Shown here: positions 18,508 through 27,771 of the stretch, one piece after another
Numbering within the stretch: position 1 is the first letter of the stretch
Layout of the letters: each line of letters begins with the position of its first letter
Source of the DNA: Clostridium kluyveri
GTDB lineage: Bacteria; Bacillota; Clostridia; Clostridiales; Clostridiaceae
DNA length: 64,000 nt
NCBI RefSeq assembly: GCF_001902295.1
Contig: NZ_CP018335.1
Span: 4,216,001-4,280,000 of the forward strand
Direction of reading: 5' to 3'
Position numbers and translations under genes: made by a program
Notes under the pieces: generated by a model
The model's input: the letters and a program-made list of their open reading frames with translations, nothing else
Told to the model about the DNA's origin: nothing
Databases searched by the model: none

Positions 18508-20231
18508 ACTTTTAGGGTAAATTAGTGATTTGCAAAGTCATAATTTCCAGCAAAGAAGAAAGGAGCAAGCTACAAGCATGATTAACGAGTTTCTTGTTAA
18601 ATACATTATTTACCTACACAATATGATTAACCTATTATTTATTCTTTTAGTTGGCAAACCCATGTTTACCCCTGCCTCTGACGAACCAGTAAAAAAGGAA
18701 TATAGAAAGCTTCAGGTAGACAAAATACCTATATTTGAAATACCTGAAAAGCTTGATTATAAAGTTCTTCTACATAACTATTTTGAAAGTCACAAGAAAG
18801 AACTTACACCTGTTAAGCCACGTAAGAATAAAACTATCATTCCTAAAGAAGTTAAGTGTCCTAAATGTGGTGCTCCCCACCAGTATCTTTACGATAATAA
18901 TGGTGGCAGAGGTCAATACCTTTGTAAGGTATGCAACACAGTATTTAACCCTAAAAATTATTTTCAAAAGTCCGTTATTTTAAAATGTCCTTACTGTGGT
19001 AAAACACTTGAAAAAATCAAAACTCGCAAGGACTTTTATGTGCATAAATGTAAGAATGATGAGTGTGATTTTTATAAAACCAATTTAGCTTCAATGACTA
19101 AAAAAGAAAGAGAAGACTTTAAAAATAACCCTCACAACTATAAAGTTAGATATATAACTAGGGAATTTACTTTTGACTATAAGCCTTTTAGCAGTAAAAG
19201 CCCTGTTAAATCTAAAATTAGTCTGCCTAAAATAATGGTTTCGTCTCATACTTTAGGATTAATTATGTCTTACTACGTAAACTACCATATGTCTTCAAGA
19301 CAGACGGCTTCAATAATGAGGGATATTCACGGTATTAAAATATCTCATCAAACAGTTTTAAACTACGCTGATGCTGTATCCCATGTGGTAAAGCCCTTTG
19401 TTGATAACTACAATTATGAGTTATCTAATTCTTTTTGTGGTGATGAAACATACATAAAAGTTAACGGTAAATGGCAGTATATCTTCTTTTTCTTTGACTC
19501 TGTTAAGAAAATTATTCTTTCTTATAGAGTTTCACCAAATAGAGATACTCTTTCAGCAGTTAAAGCTTTAGACGACGTTTTATCAAAGCTTAAGGATATA
19601 CCTAAAAAACTAAATTTCATTGTTGATGGTAATCCAATCTACTTGTTGGCACAACATTTTTTCGCAAGCGAAGACATTAACTTCGATATTACTCAAGTCA
19701 TAGGTCTTACAAACAATGATGACGTTTCAAAGGAATACAGACCTTTAAAACAGATAATTGAACGTCTTAATAGAACCTTTAAAGGCAGTTATAGGACAAC
19801 CTGTGGTTTTAATAGTTCAGATGGTTCTATAGCATTTGTAACATTATTTGCTGCATATTTTAATTTTCTAAGAACTCATTCAACACTTAATCATAAGGTT
19901 CCAGTTCAAATACCTGTACTTCAAAGTCTTCAAACCATGCCAGCTCGTTGGTGTAAGCTTGTTGAACTAGCTCAAGACTATTGTATATCACAGGCTACCT
20001 CCTAAGATTTTATATCTATTTAGCTGAGCCCTAAAGCAGCTGTTGCCGTCAGCGAACCCTTGACAAACCGAATTAGACAAATTTTAAAATTGGTTTTCAG
20101 AGGGCTTTTTGTCATGTCTTTATATCTTTTCCCTTCGCCCTCTTCAAGGTAAAACAAAATTTGGATAATGTTTGTCAAGGGCAACTGCGGTTATTTGTAA
20201 CAAACTTACATTTATGGGTGCCCTAAAAATT
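18508..20231. mobile_element. Insertion sequence carrying a DDE (IS6/IS240-like) transposase
   Basis: About 1.7 kb bounded by imperfect inverted ends, TTTTAGGG at 18510-18517 and CCCTAAAAA at 20221-20229. It contains one transposase gene, a hairpin covering the transposase ribosome site, and a long inverted repeat in the 3' non-coding tail. Exact termini and target duplication could not be fixed by eye. It lies between a YIP1 gene and the macA-like gene, both on the opposite strand to the transposase. Confidence 0.75.
18578..20005 (+). CDS. DDE transposase with zinc ribbons (IS6/IS240-like catalytic core)
   Basis: About 475 residues. An N-terminal hydrophobic stretch is followed by three CxxC-type zinc ribbon segments (CPKCGAPH, CKVCNTVF, CPYCGKTL), an HTH-like region (GIKISHQTVLNYADAVS), and a catalytic core with GDETYIKVNGKWQYIF (first Asp), FIVDGNPIY (second Asp) and IERLNRTFKGS (Glu). 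The ATG at 18578 is used because AAGGAG is upstream. The gene appears intact. The exact IS family would need a database comparison. Confidence 0.85.
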   Translation: MINEFLVKYIIYLHNMINLLFILLVGKPMFTPASDEPVKKEYRKLQVDKIPIFEIPEKLDYKVLLHNYFESHKKELTPVKPRKNKTIIPKEVKCPKCGAPHQYLYDNNGGRGQYLCKVCNTVFNPKNYFQKSVILKCPYCGKTLEKIKTRKDFYVHKCKNDECDFYKTNLASMTKKEREDFKNNPHNYKVRYITREFTFDYKPFSSKSPVKSKISLPKIMVSSHTLGLIMSYYVNYHMSSRQTASIMRDIHGIKISHQTVLNYADAVSHVVKPFVDNYNYELSNSFCGDETYIKVNGKWQYIFFFFDSVKKIILSYRVSPNRDTLSAVKALDDVLSKLKDIPKKLNFIVDGNPIYLLAQHFFASEDINFDITQVIGLTNNDDVSKEYRPLKQIIERLNRTFKGSYRTTCGFNSSDGSIAFVTLFAAYFNFLRTHSTLNHKVPVQIPVLQSLQTMPARWCKLVELAQDYCISQATS

Positions 20232-20311
20232 TATTATTTTATAGTTTTTCATAAACTTTTTACACTACCTCTGCATTCAAATCACCAAAATTGCCGCATA
20301 TTAAAGTTACT
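20006..20311. other. Non-coding 3' tail of the insertion sequence and gap to the YIP1 gene
   Basis: Holds a 12-bp perfect inverted repeat (CCCTTGACAAAC at 20057-20068; GTTTGTCAAGGG at 20170-20181) around 101 bp, plus the right end of the IS near 20231. No coding sequence is recognised. Confidence 0.55.
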
Positions 20312-20989
20312 TTAGAGTTTTAAATAAGAGTGTAAAGATATAATCATAACAAGTATGCAGGAAATTGCAACAATAGCAAAACTTTTCTTTTTTGAAATCT
20401 TTCCAACTACGGATATGCCTATAGTCAATAATACTATCTGCCATATATTGAATATATCAAAGTTATCTAAAAATCCATTTAGTAATGTAGGTTTAGTTAA
20501 TGCTTTTACCCCTAAAGGGTTACTTGTGATGGCCATATACAACCATTTTATAATTTTACCAATAGTTATAGACAGCATACTTAAACAGTATACAGATACA
20601 ATCTGTTTGTATTTTATTTTAGAACCAAAAATTCTAGCCAGCCCCATGTAAACCAATGCTCCTAAATATATACCTATTATAGTAGTTATTATAATAGTTA
20701 CAGTCTGTATAGGTATTGAGGTTGCATATTCTATAGATTTTTCTATAAGTGCTTGAGATGTGCCAGCCGCTGCTTCTTTAAATTTATCCGTAATTGATTT
20801 TTTTAAAATATCTATAGAAGTAGTCATTTGCATGATTCCGTAAATTATATTGATTAAAATAATTAAAAGCATAGTCCATAAATACTTAGGTTTTTCTATA
20901 AATTCACTAAAAATAATGCCTGGTTTCTTGAAAAAATAAACAATCTTTTTGTCAATACTCAAATTTTCCTCATTTTCTTTAATATCCAT
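20312..20989 (-). CDS. YIP1-family membrane protein
   Basis: 225 residues with five predicted transmembrane helices and the family's N-terminal amphipathic segment FFKKPGIIFSEFIEKPKYLW. YIP1-like genes in clostridia commonly sit beside HlyD-adaptor/ABC exporter genes, and this one points at the macA-like gene 1.9 kb downstream with the IS between them. Start ATG preceded by AGGAGGGAC. The molecular function is unknown; likely part of the exporter unit. Confidence 0.8.
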   Translation of the reverse strand: MDIKENEENLSIDKKIVYFFKKPGIIFSEFIEKPKYLWTMLLIILINIIYGIMQMTTSIDILKKSITDKFKEAAAGTSQALIEKSIEYATSIPIQTVTIIITTIIGIYLGALVYMGLARIFGSKIKYKQIVSVYCLSMLSITIGKIIKWLYMAITSNPLGVKALTKPTLLNGFLDNFDIFNIWQIVLLTIGISVVGKISKKKSFAIVAISCILVMIISLHSYLKL

Positions 20990-21132
20990 GAAAAGTCCCT
21001 CCTGTATTTCATTTTTAAAATTACATATTCTACATAATCATATAGAATTCCTCCTTAGTTCTATAAAAAGACTCAAGAAAATGGTCAAAATACATCATAA
21101 AAAAAATTATGGATGCATCATGCACCCATTTA

Positions 21133-22243
21133 TCATTTACCACTTTGTTGTTTTAAATAACCTTTTATAAAATTATCTATATCACCATCCATTACAGAAG
21201 ATACATTACTACTTTCTACGCCGGTCCTATGATCTTTCACCAAATTATATGGATGGAATACATAAGATCTTATCTGACTTCCCCATCCCATATCTTTAAG
21301 TTCTCCCGTAAGATCCTCTATTCTATCTTTGTGTGCTCTTTCTTTCAGTTCTACTAATTTGGCCTTTAAAATTTTTAATGCTTGTTCTTTATTATAATGC
21401 TGACTTCTTTCATTTTGGCACTGTACAACTATTCCAGTAGGTATATGAGTTATCCTCACCGCAGATTCAGTTTTATTTACATGCTGTCCTCCTGCACCCC
21501 CTGATCTAAATGTATCCACTTTCAGATCTTCAGGTCTTATTTCTATATCCTGATCCCCTGTCAGTTCAGGCAAAATCTCCACAGATGCAAAAGAAGTCTG
21601 CCTTTTCCCATTGGCATTAAAGGGAGATATTCTGACTAAACGATGAATACCCTTTTCACTTTTTAAATATCCATAGGCAAACTCCCCAATAATGTTAAGG
21701 GATACACTCTTTATACCGGCATCTTCTGCCTCAAGCATATCTATGATATTTACCTTATATCCCATTTTTTCTGCCCATCTTATGTACATTCTAAGAAGCA
21801 TTTCAGTCCAATCCTGAGCATCTGTGCCACCTACTCCCACATGTAGATTTAATATGGCATTATTTTTGTCATATTCTCCACATAAAAGTATTTCTGTTCT
21901 AAATATTTCAACTTGAAATTCTATATCCTTTATATCCTTCACGACTTCTTCAAAGGATAAAATATCTTCTTCCTCTCTTATAATTTCCAATAGAACCTTA
22001 GCATCTTCTATACTCTGTGATAATAGGTTATATTTATTTAGTCTACTCTCCAAGTTTTTTTCTTCACTTGCTATTCTCTGGGCATCATCTATATTATCCC
22101 AAAAATTAGGTTCTTGCATCTTTGCCTGAAATTCCTCTATCTTATTTCTTAAGTTATCTAAGTCAAAGAGACTCCTTTATTTCTTTTACAATTTCTGATA
22201 ATTCATTCAGTTTACTAATGGTTTCTTCTAGTTGAATCAACAT
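21133..22243 (-). CDS. prfB: Peptide chain release factor 2 (programmed +1 frameshift)
   Basis: RF2 ends translation at UGA/UAA. The gene starts at ATG 22243 and runs 26 codons (MLIQLEETISKLNELSEIVK...ESL) to an in-frame TGA at 22165-22163. The shift site CTTTGAC, preceded by AGGAG, moves the ribosome +1 into the main frame (DLDNLRNKIEEFQAKMQEPNFW...). The GGQ motif (SGGAGGQHVNKTESAVR) and the stop-reading SPF motif (RISPFNANGK) are intact. The frame starting at 22119 is only the post-shift part. It follows secA by 20 bp and is probably in its operon. Confidence 0.96.
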
Positions 22244-22263
22244 CTAATCACACCTTCCCAATC

Positions 22264-24768
22264 TTAAACAGTTCTCCCACAACAATTTTTATACTTTTTA
22301 CCACTACCACACGGACAAAGATCATTTCTTCCTACAGTCTTTTCTCTCTTTACAGGCGTTTTCCTTGTAGAATCTGATTCCTGATTTGTTATAACATTTT
22401 TTACTACTCTCTCCCTTTCTGGAGCTCTCTCAATTTGCACATGCATTAGATATTTTACTGTATCCAATTTGATATTATAAATCATTTCCTCAAACATTTC
22501 ACTGCCTTCAAATTGATATGCTTGCGCTGGCTCCTGCTGCCTGTAAGCCCTAAGTCCAATAGCCCTTTTCAGATGTTCCATGTCATCTATATGATCCATC
22601 CATCTTGTGTCAACAACTCTAAGTAGTATAACTCTTTCTATTTCCCTCATTTGTTCTGAAGTAAATTCTATTTCTTTTTGTTCATAGATTTTTTCGGCTA
22701 TATCTATAAACTTATCTTTAATAGCTTCATTAGAAAGATTTATAATATCTTCTTTTTTAACAGAATCTTTAGGTACATATACATCTTCCATATATTCAAT
22801 TAATTTTACTATTTCATCTTCAAATTCCTCTTCTATTCCTGATATATGGGAATCTACAATGGAGTTTATTAAACTCTTTATCATATCCTGCACATCATTT
22901 TTCAAATCTTCCCCTTCAAGGACTTGAGATCTCTGCTTATATATAATTTCTCTTTGTTTATTTATTACATCATCATATTGAAGCAAAGTTTTTCTTATAT
23001 CAAAATTATTTCCTTCCACTTTTTTCTGTGCATTTTCTATGGCATTTGAAACCATTTTACTTTCTATTGCCTCATCATCTTTAAGTCCTAATTTTTCAAC
23101 TATACCCTGCAGCCTGTCTGAACCAAATATTCTCATAAGATCATCTTCAAGAGATACATAAAATCTTGACATTCCCGGGTCTCCCTGACGTCCAGAACGT
23201 CCTCTCAATTGATTGTCAATTCTTCTTGATTCATGTCTTTCAGTTCCTATTATTTTCAATCCATCTAATGCAACTACTCCTTTTCCAAGCTTTATATCTG
23301 TACCACGACCTGCCATATTTGTAGCTATAGTAACAGTTCCTTTTTGACCTGCATAGGAAATTATATCTGCCTCTTTTTCATGAAATTTCGCATTTAAAAC
23401 CTGATGAGGTACTCCTCTTTTCTTTAACATATCTGAGAGTAATTCAGATTTTTCTATACTTACTGTACCTACAAGTGCTGGCTGCCCCTTTTTATAGGTT
23501 TCATATATTTCATCCGCTATGGCTTTGAATTTGCCTTTTGCACTCTTATACACCACATCTGGAAAATCTTTTCTCACTATAGGTTTGTGAGTAGGTATAA
23601 CTATTACATCTAATCCATATATATGTCTGAATTCATTTTCTTCTGTTTGTGCAGTACCTGTCATACCAGACAACTTATTAAATATTCTAAAATAATTTTG
23701 ATAAGTAATAGTAGCTAAGGTTTTAGATTCCCTTTCTACCTTAACTCCTTCCTTTGCTTCTATGGCTTGATGAAGTCCATCACTATACCTTCTGCCTTCC
23801 ATCATTCTTCCTGTAAATTCATCTACTATAAGCACTTCTCCATTTTTCACCATATAGTCTTTATCTCTTTTCATTATATAATTGGCCTTTAAAGCCTGCA
23901 CTACATAGTGTTGTATTTCCATATTTTCTGGGTCAGCATAATTTTCAAGACTAAAAAAAGTTTCCGCTTTTTTTATCCCTGTGTCATTAAGCATTACTGC
24001 ATTTGCTTTTTCATCTACTTTATAATCTTCCTTTTCTAGAGATTTTGCAAATCCATTGGCAATGTTATAAAATTCTGTTGATTTTTCCCCTTCTCCAGAA
24101 ATAATAAGTGGTGTTCTGGCTTCATCAATCAAAATTGAGTCAACTTCATCTACTATAGCAAAATTTAGTTTTCTTTGAACTCTTTCTTCCTTGTAAATAA
24201 CCATATTATCTCTCAAATAATCAAATCCGAATTCACTATTAGTTCCATAGGTTATATCACAATTATAGGCCTCCTGTCTCTGTGATTGACTCATATCATG
24301 TAAAATAACTCCTACTTTAAGTCCTAATGCTTCATATATGGGTGCCATGGTATCTCTGTCTCTTTTTGCAAGATAATCATTTACCGTAACTATATGGACT
24401 CCCTTACCTGTGAGAGCATTTAAATATGCTGGTGCAGTAGCAACAAGAGTTTTACCTTCACCGGTTTTCATTTCTGCTATTCTTCCCTGATGAATAACTA
24501 TTCCCCCTATAAGTTGTTCTCTATACTGCTTTAACCCTACAGCTCTAAACCCCACTTCCCTGACAACTGCGAAAGCTTCAGGCAATATTGAATCTAATGA
24601 TTCTCCTTTATCCAATCGTTCTTTGAATTCATCCGTTTTATTTCTTAGCTGTTCATTGCTTAATGCCTGAACCTTTGAATCTAAAGCATCTATTTTATCA
24701 ACTATAGGCATAATTCTCTTTACTTCTCTTTGGCTGTATGAGCCAAATATTTTTTGAAAAAGTTTCAT
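22264..24768 (-). CDS. secA: Preprotein translocase ATPase SecA
   Basis: 834-residue motor of the Sec pathway. It shows Walker A MKTGEGKTLVA, the Walker B-like IVDEVDSILIDEARTPL, the long preprotein cross-linking and helical scaffold domains, GRAGRGTDI-type helicase motifs (NMAGRGTDI, LRGRSGRQGDPG) and a C-terminal zinc motif CPCGSGKKYKNCC for SecB/lipid interaction. The start at 24768 (MKLFQKIFGSYS) matches other SecA proteins and follows GTGAGGATG; the reading frame opens at an upstream GTG at 24783. Confidence 0.97.
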   Translation of the reverse strand: MKLFQKIFGSYSQREVKRIMPIVDKIDALDSKVQALSNEQLRNKTDEFKERLDKGESLDSILPEAFAVVREVGFRAVGLKQYREQLIGGIVIHQGRIAEMKTGEGKTLVATAPAYLNALTGKGVHIVTVNDYLAKRDRDTMAPIYEALGLKVGVILHDMSQSQRQEAYNCDITYGTNSEFGFDYLRDNMVIYKEERVQRKLNFAIVDEVDSILIDEARTPLIISGEGEKSTEFYNIANGFAKSLEKEDYKVDEKANAVMLNDTGIKKAETFFSLENYADPENMEIQHYVVQALKANYIMKRDKDYMVKNGEVLIVDEFTGRMMEGRRYSDGLHQAIEAKEGVKVERESKTLATITYQNYFRIFNKLSGMTGTAQTEENEFRHIYGLDVIVIPTHKPIVRKDFPDVVYKSAKGKFKAIADEIYETYKKGQPALVGTVSIEKSELLSDMLKKRGVPHQVLNAKFHEKEADIISYAGQKGTVTIATNMAGRGTDIKLGKGVVALDGLKIIGTERHESRRIDNQLRGRSGRQGDPGMSRFYVSLEDDLMRIFGSDRLQGIVEKLGLKDDEAIESKMVSNAIENAQKKVEGNNFDIRKTLLQYDDVINKQREIIYKQRSQVLEGEDLKNDVQDMIKSLINSIVDSHISGIEEEFEDEIVKLIEYMEDVYVPKDSVKKEDIINLSNEAIKDKFIDIAEKIYEQKEIEFTSEQMREIERVILLRVVDTRWMDHIDDMEHLKRAIGLRAYRQQEPAQAYQFEGSEMFEEMIYNIKLDTVKYLMHVQIERAPERERVVKNVITNQESDSTRKTPVKREKTVGRNDLCPCGSGKKYKNCCGRTV

Positions 24769-24896
24769 TCTCTTCATCCTCACCCGTTAAATTTTATAAA
24801 AAAGTACATCTTTTAGATTATATCACCTAATTATGCGCTATTCAACTTAAACACTAATTTGAAATTTAGCAATTATTGTATATATTAAATTATAAA

Positions 24897-24921
24897 GAGA
24901 GGAAGCTCCGCTTCCTCCCTG
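24897..24921 (-). terminator. Hairpin between hpf and secA
   Basis: GAGGAAGC/GCTTCCTC stem with a 3-nt loop, followed on the minus strand by TCTTTATAATTTAA. Probably terminates or attenuates hpf transcription. Confidence 0.65.
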
Positions 24922-24931
24922 TAGTTGACCT

Positions 24932-25459
24932 TTAAAATTCAGGTTCTATCAATCCATAATTTCCATCTCGTCTTTTATATATCACATTTACATCTCCTTG
25001 CTCAGCATCTCGATATACAAAAAAGCTGTGACCCAAAAGTTCCATCTGAAGAACTGCTTCTTCTGATGACATAGGCTTCACTGCAAACCTTTTAGTTTTT
25101 ACTATTTTATGTTCCTGGTTGTCAGTTTCTTTCTCATCTGGTATAAATTGAAATCTTAAAGATTCTGAATTGTTTCTCTTTAAAAGCTTCGTCTTTTGTT
25201 TTCTTATCTGCCCTTCTAATTTGTCTAAAACCAAATCAATTGAAGCATACATATCATCATTTTCTTCTTCTCCTCTTAGTATAACCCCTCCAAAAGGAAT
25301 TGTGACTTCTATTCTCTGCCTGTTTTTTTGTACACTTAATGTAACATGAGCTTCTACATCAGGGTTGAAATACTTATCAATTTTAGATAACTTTTTCCTC
25401 ACTGCATTTTTTAATGCATCTGTCAGTACTATGTTCTTTCCATTCACAGTTATTTTCAT
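24932..25459 (-). CDS. hpf: Long-form ribosome hibernation promoting factor
   Basis: 175-residue long HPF (also called RaiA/YvyD) that dimerises 70S ribosomes into inactive 100S particles. The N-terminal beta-alpha fold (MKITVNGKNIVLTDALKN...) is joined by a linker to the C-terminal dimerisation domain (SSEEAVLQMELLGHSFFVYRD...NVIYKRRDGNYGLIEPEF). GGAAGGGG precedes the start. In many clostridia the raiA-motif RNA and comF lie just upstream; here both are about 21 kb away. Confidence 0.95.
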   Translation of the reverse strand: MKITVNGKNIVLTDALKNAVRKKLSKIDKYFNPDVEAHVTLSVQKNRQRIEVTIPFGGVILRGEEENDDMYASIDLVLDKLEGQIRKQKTKLLKRNNSESLRFQFIPDEKETDNQEHKIVKTKRFAVKPMSSEEAVLQMELLGHSFFVYRDAEQGDVNVIYKRRDGNYGLIEPEF

Positions 25460-25619
25460 ATTTCCAGCCCCTTCCTTATGATTATCCTTGGCATATACTT
25501 ATGTAAAGGATATATTTCATAAAATTATTATTGATTATTAACTATATTTTAATACTGTTGCCCATAAATTACAATAGAGTTTAATGGTAAATTAATAAAA
25601 ATTTAGTTTTATTGATATC

Positions 25620-26654
25620 CTAAAAATCACTTGATATCTCTATGATCCACCCTTGTGGAGCCTCTACATCTCCAAATTGAATACCATAGAGTGTATCATA
25701 AAGTTTTTTAGTTACAGGACCTACTTCTGTTTCACTGTAGAATACATGAAGCTTATCTTTATACTCTATACCCCCAATAGGAGTTATTACAGCTGCTGTA
25801 CCACATGCTCCGGCTTCAGCAAACTCATCTATCTTATCTATGTAAACATCTCTTTCCTCAACCTGCATACCTAAATATTCCTTAGCTATATATAATAAAG
25901 AATATTTTGTAATACTAGGCAATATAGATGGTGACTTTGGTGTTACAAATTTACTATCTTTGGTAATTCCAAAAAAATTTGCTGCTCCTACTTCTTCTAT
26001 TTTAGTATGGGTAGCAGGATCAAGGTATATACAATCTGCGAAACCTCTCTTAGCAGAATTTTCATGAGGAAGTAAGCTTGCAGCATAATTTCCTCCAACT
26101 TTTGCTGCTCCTGTACCATAAGGTGCTGCTCTATCATAATCTGAAATCATAAAGTTAACAGGTGTAACTCCTCCTTTAAAATAAGGTCCTACTGGGCAAC
26201 AGAATACACAAAATATATACTCTTCTGCTGGTTTAACTCCAATATTATCTCCCACTCCTATTATAAATGGTCTAATGTAAAGAGTAGCTCCTGTACCGTG
26301 AGGCGCAACATATTCTTCATTAGCTTTTGCAACCTGAACACATGCACTAATAAATTTTTCTTCTGGTATTTCAGGCATTAATAAACGTCTACAGCTATTG
26401 TTTAGCCGCTTTGCATTTTGATCAGGTCTAAATAATTGTATTTTCCCATCTTTTCTACGATAACATTTCAATCCCTCAAAACATTGTTGTCCATAATGAA
26501 GCGCTGGTGAACCTTCACTTATAGTAAGCATATTATCTTCTACTAGTTTTCCATCATCCCAGCTGCCATCTTTCCAAACAGAAATATATCTGAAATCTGT
26601 TTTGATATAATCAAATCCCAGCTCATTCCAATCAATATTTATAGTCTTACCCAT
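25620..26654 (-). CDS. ilvE: Branched-chain amino acid aminotransferase
   Basis: 344-residue PLP enzyme (class IV fold) that interconverts branched-chain amino acids and their 2-oxo acids. Recognisable parts are ALHYGQQCFEGLKCYRRKDG, the PLP-lysine region GTGAAKVGGNYAAS and the cofactor-binding EVGAANFFGI. Start ATG preceded by AAAGGAGG. It stands alone on the minus strand; no leader such as a T-box is recognised upstream. Confidence 0.94.
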   Translation of the reverse strand: MGKTINIDWNELGFDYIKTDFRYISVWKDGSWDDGKLVEDNMLTISEGSPALHYGQQCFEGLKCYRRKDGKIQLFRPDQNAKRLNNSCRRLLMPEIPEEKFISACVQVAKANEEYVAPHGTGATLYIRPFIIGVGDNIGVKPAEEYIFCVFCCPVGPYFKGGVTPVNFMISDYDRAAPYGTGAAKVGGNYAASLLPHENSAKRGFADCIYLDPATHTKIEEVGAANFFGITKDSKFVTPKSPSILPSITKYSLLYIAKEYLGMQVEERDVYIDKIDEFAEAGACGTAAVITPIGGIEYKDKLHVFYSETEVGPVTKKLYDTLYGIQFGDVEAPQGWIIEISSDF

Positions 26655-26968
26655 ATTATGTTAATCCTCCTTTAGATTTAAGATAATATTTTATACTGAT
26701 ATTTTAAAAAATATCCCTGTATTATTCATTAAAGTTTTTACTTAATTATAGTACTTTAATAAATAAAAGTATACACAACAACCTATTTATAATATAAAAT
26801 TATACTCCAACAATATATAAAATTTAATTGTTTTTTGACATTCCACTAAAATTATTATATATTAATTTACATAGAGTTATATGGTACTTTGAATATTTTA
26901 TGAAATATATTATGACAAAATTGTACAAAATAATTATTTTGTATAATAAATAGTTGAGGAGAATAATT
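26655..26968. other. Divergent intergenic region ilvE / recombinase
   Basis: AT-rich region that must hold both promoters. The only clear structure is the 20-bp palindrome at 26924-26943, close to the recombinase gene. Confidence 0.5.
26924..26943. promoter_or_regulatory. Perfect 20-bp palindrome overlapping the recombinase promoter
   Basis: TACAAAATAA/TTATTTTGTA is a perfect inverted repeat without spacer. TTGTAC (26921-26926) and TATAAT (26942-26947) can serve as -35 and -10, so the palindrome covers the core promoter. It could be an operator or a recombinase binding site. A shorter TTTGTACAAA palindrome recurs at 27591-27600, just after the gene. Confidence 0.55.
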
Positions 26969-27568
26969 ATGTCAAGAAATAATGAAACTAAAATTAAATA
27001 TTTAACACAACAAGAAGCATATTCTCTTTTTAAAACAATTGAAAACACTTATACTTCTCATTCTCTTAGGGATTTAGTGATTTTTAGAATAGCTTATAGG
27101 TGCGGTTTAAGGGTTTCGGAAATTGCTTTATTAAAAATGCAAGATTACAATGCTTCAAAAGGTGAACTTTACTGCAGACGACTTAAAGGCAGCAATAACA
27201 ACACCTTAAGATTAGATTCTAAAACCAAATATATTTTAGATAAATATATTGTTGAGAATAACATAACTTCAACCTCTCAGGTATTATTTTCAAGTCAAAA
27301 AAATAATCCAATTTCAAGACAGACTCTGGATTATCTTATGAAGAAATATTGTTCCATGGCTGGTATTGAAGACAAATCCAAACATCATTTTCATGCTTTA
27401 AAGCATACAACCGCTGTTCACCTTGCTGAATCTGATATGGATATAAAGGAATTACAGTGGTGGTTGGGTCATAAATCTGTTTCTAATACAGAAATATACT
27501 TTCAATTTACAACTAAGCAACAGGATAGGATGTATGCAAAATTAGATGAAAAGAGTGAAATGGTATAA
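26969..27568 (+). CDS. Small tyrosine recombinase (FimB/FimE-sized)
   Basis: 199 residues, comprising only a catalytic domain, the size of FimB/FimE-type DNA-inversion recombinases. Catalytic elements visible: Arg I in CGLRVSE, the box II segment HFHALKHT where the usual second Arg (HxxR) is Lys, His in WWLGHKSVSNTE, and the nucleophile in TEIYFQF. The Arg-to-Lys change may weaken activity. ATG 26969 follows GAGGAG. Upstream and downstream TTGTACAAA motifs flank it. It could invert or integrate a nearby segment; no inverted-repeat switch was found around the neighbouring genes. Confidence 0.82.
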   Translation: MSRNNETKIKYLTQQEAYSLFKTIENTYTSHSLRDLVIFRIAYRCGLRVSEIALLKMQDYNASKGELYCRRLKGSNNNTLRLDSKTKYILDKYIVENNITSTSQVLFSSQKNNPISRQTLDYLMKKYCSMAGIEDKSKHHFHALKHTTAVHLAESDMDIKELQWWLGHKSVSNTEIYFQFTTKQQDRMYAKLDEKSEMV

Positions 27569-27590
27569 TTTTATTAATTACTTTACTCTC

Positions 27591-27600
27591 TTTGTACAAA
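27591..27600. repeat. Second TTTGTACAAA palindrome
   Basis: Shares TTGTACAAA with the palindrome region upstream of the recombinase gene, so the gene is bracketed by the same 9-bp motif. Confidence 0.35.
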
Positions 27601-27771
27601 TACACTAATATTCCATTAAATGTATAATTTTTTATTAAGATATAGAAGCACTATACTAATTAATGTTCATTAACATTATTAACTAAATTTTCAAAAAATA
27701 CAAATTTAATTAATCAATATAACACCATATTGTAACAGTATAAACATAGAATAATAAATATAAAGTGATTC

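Noticed and set aside
21133..22119. prfB starting at 22119
   Set aside because: The family N terminus is restored by the +1 frameshift and start at 22243.
26824..27048. Minus-strand 74-residue frame overlapping the recombinase promoter
   Set aside because: Composition of AT-rich non-coding DNA; no ribosome site.
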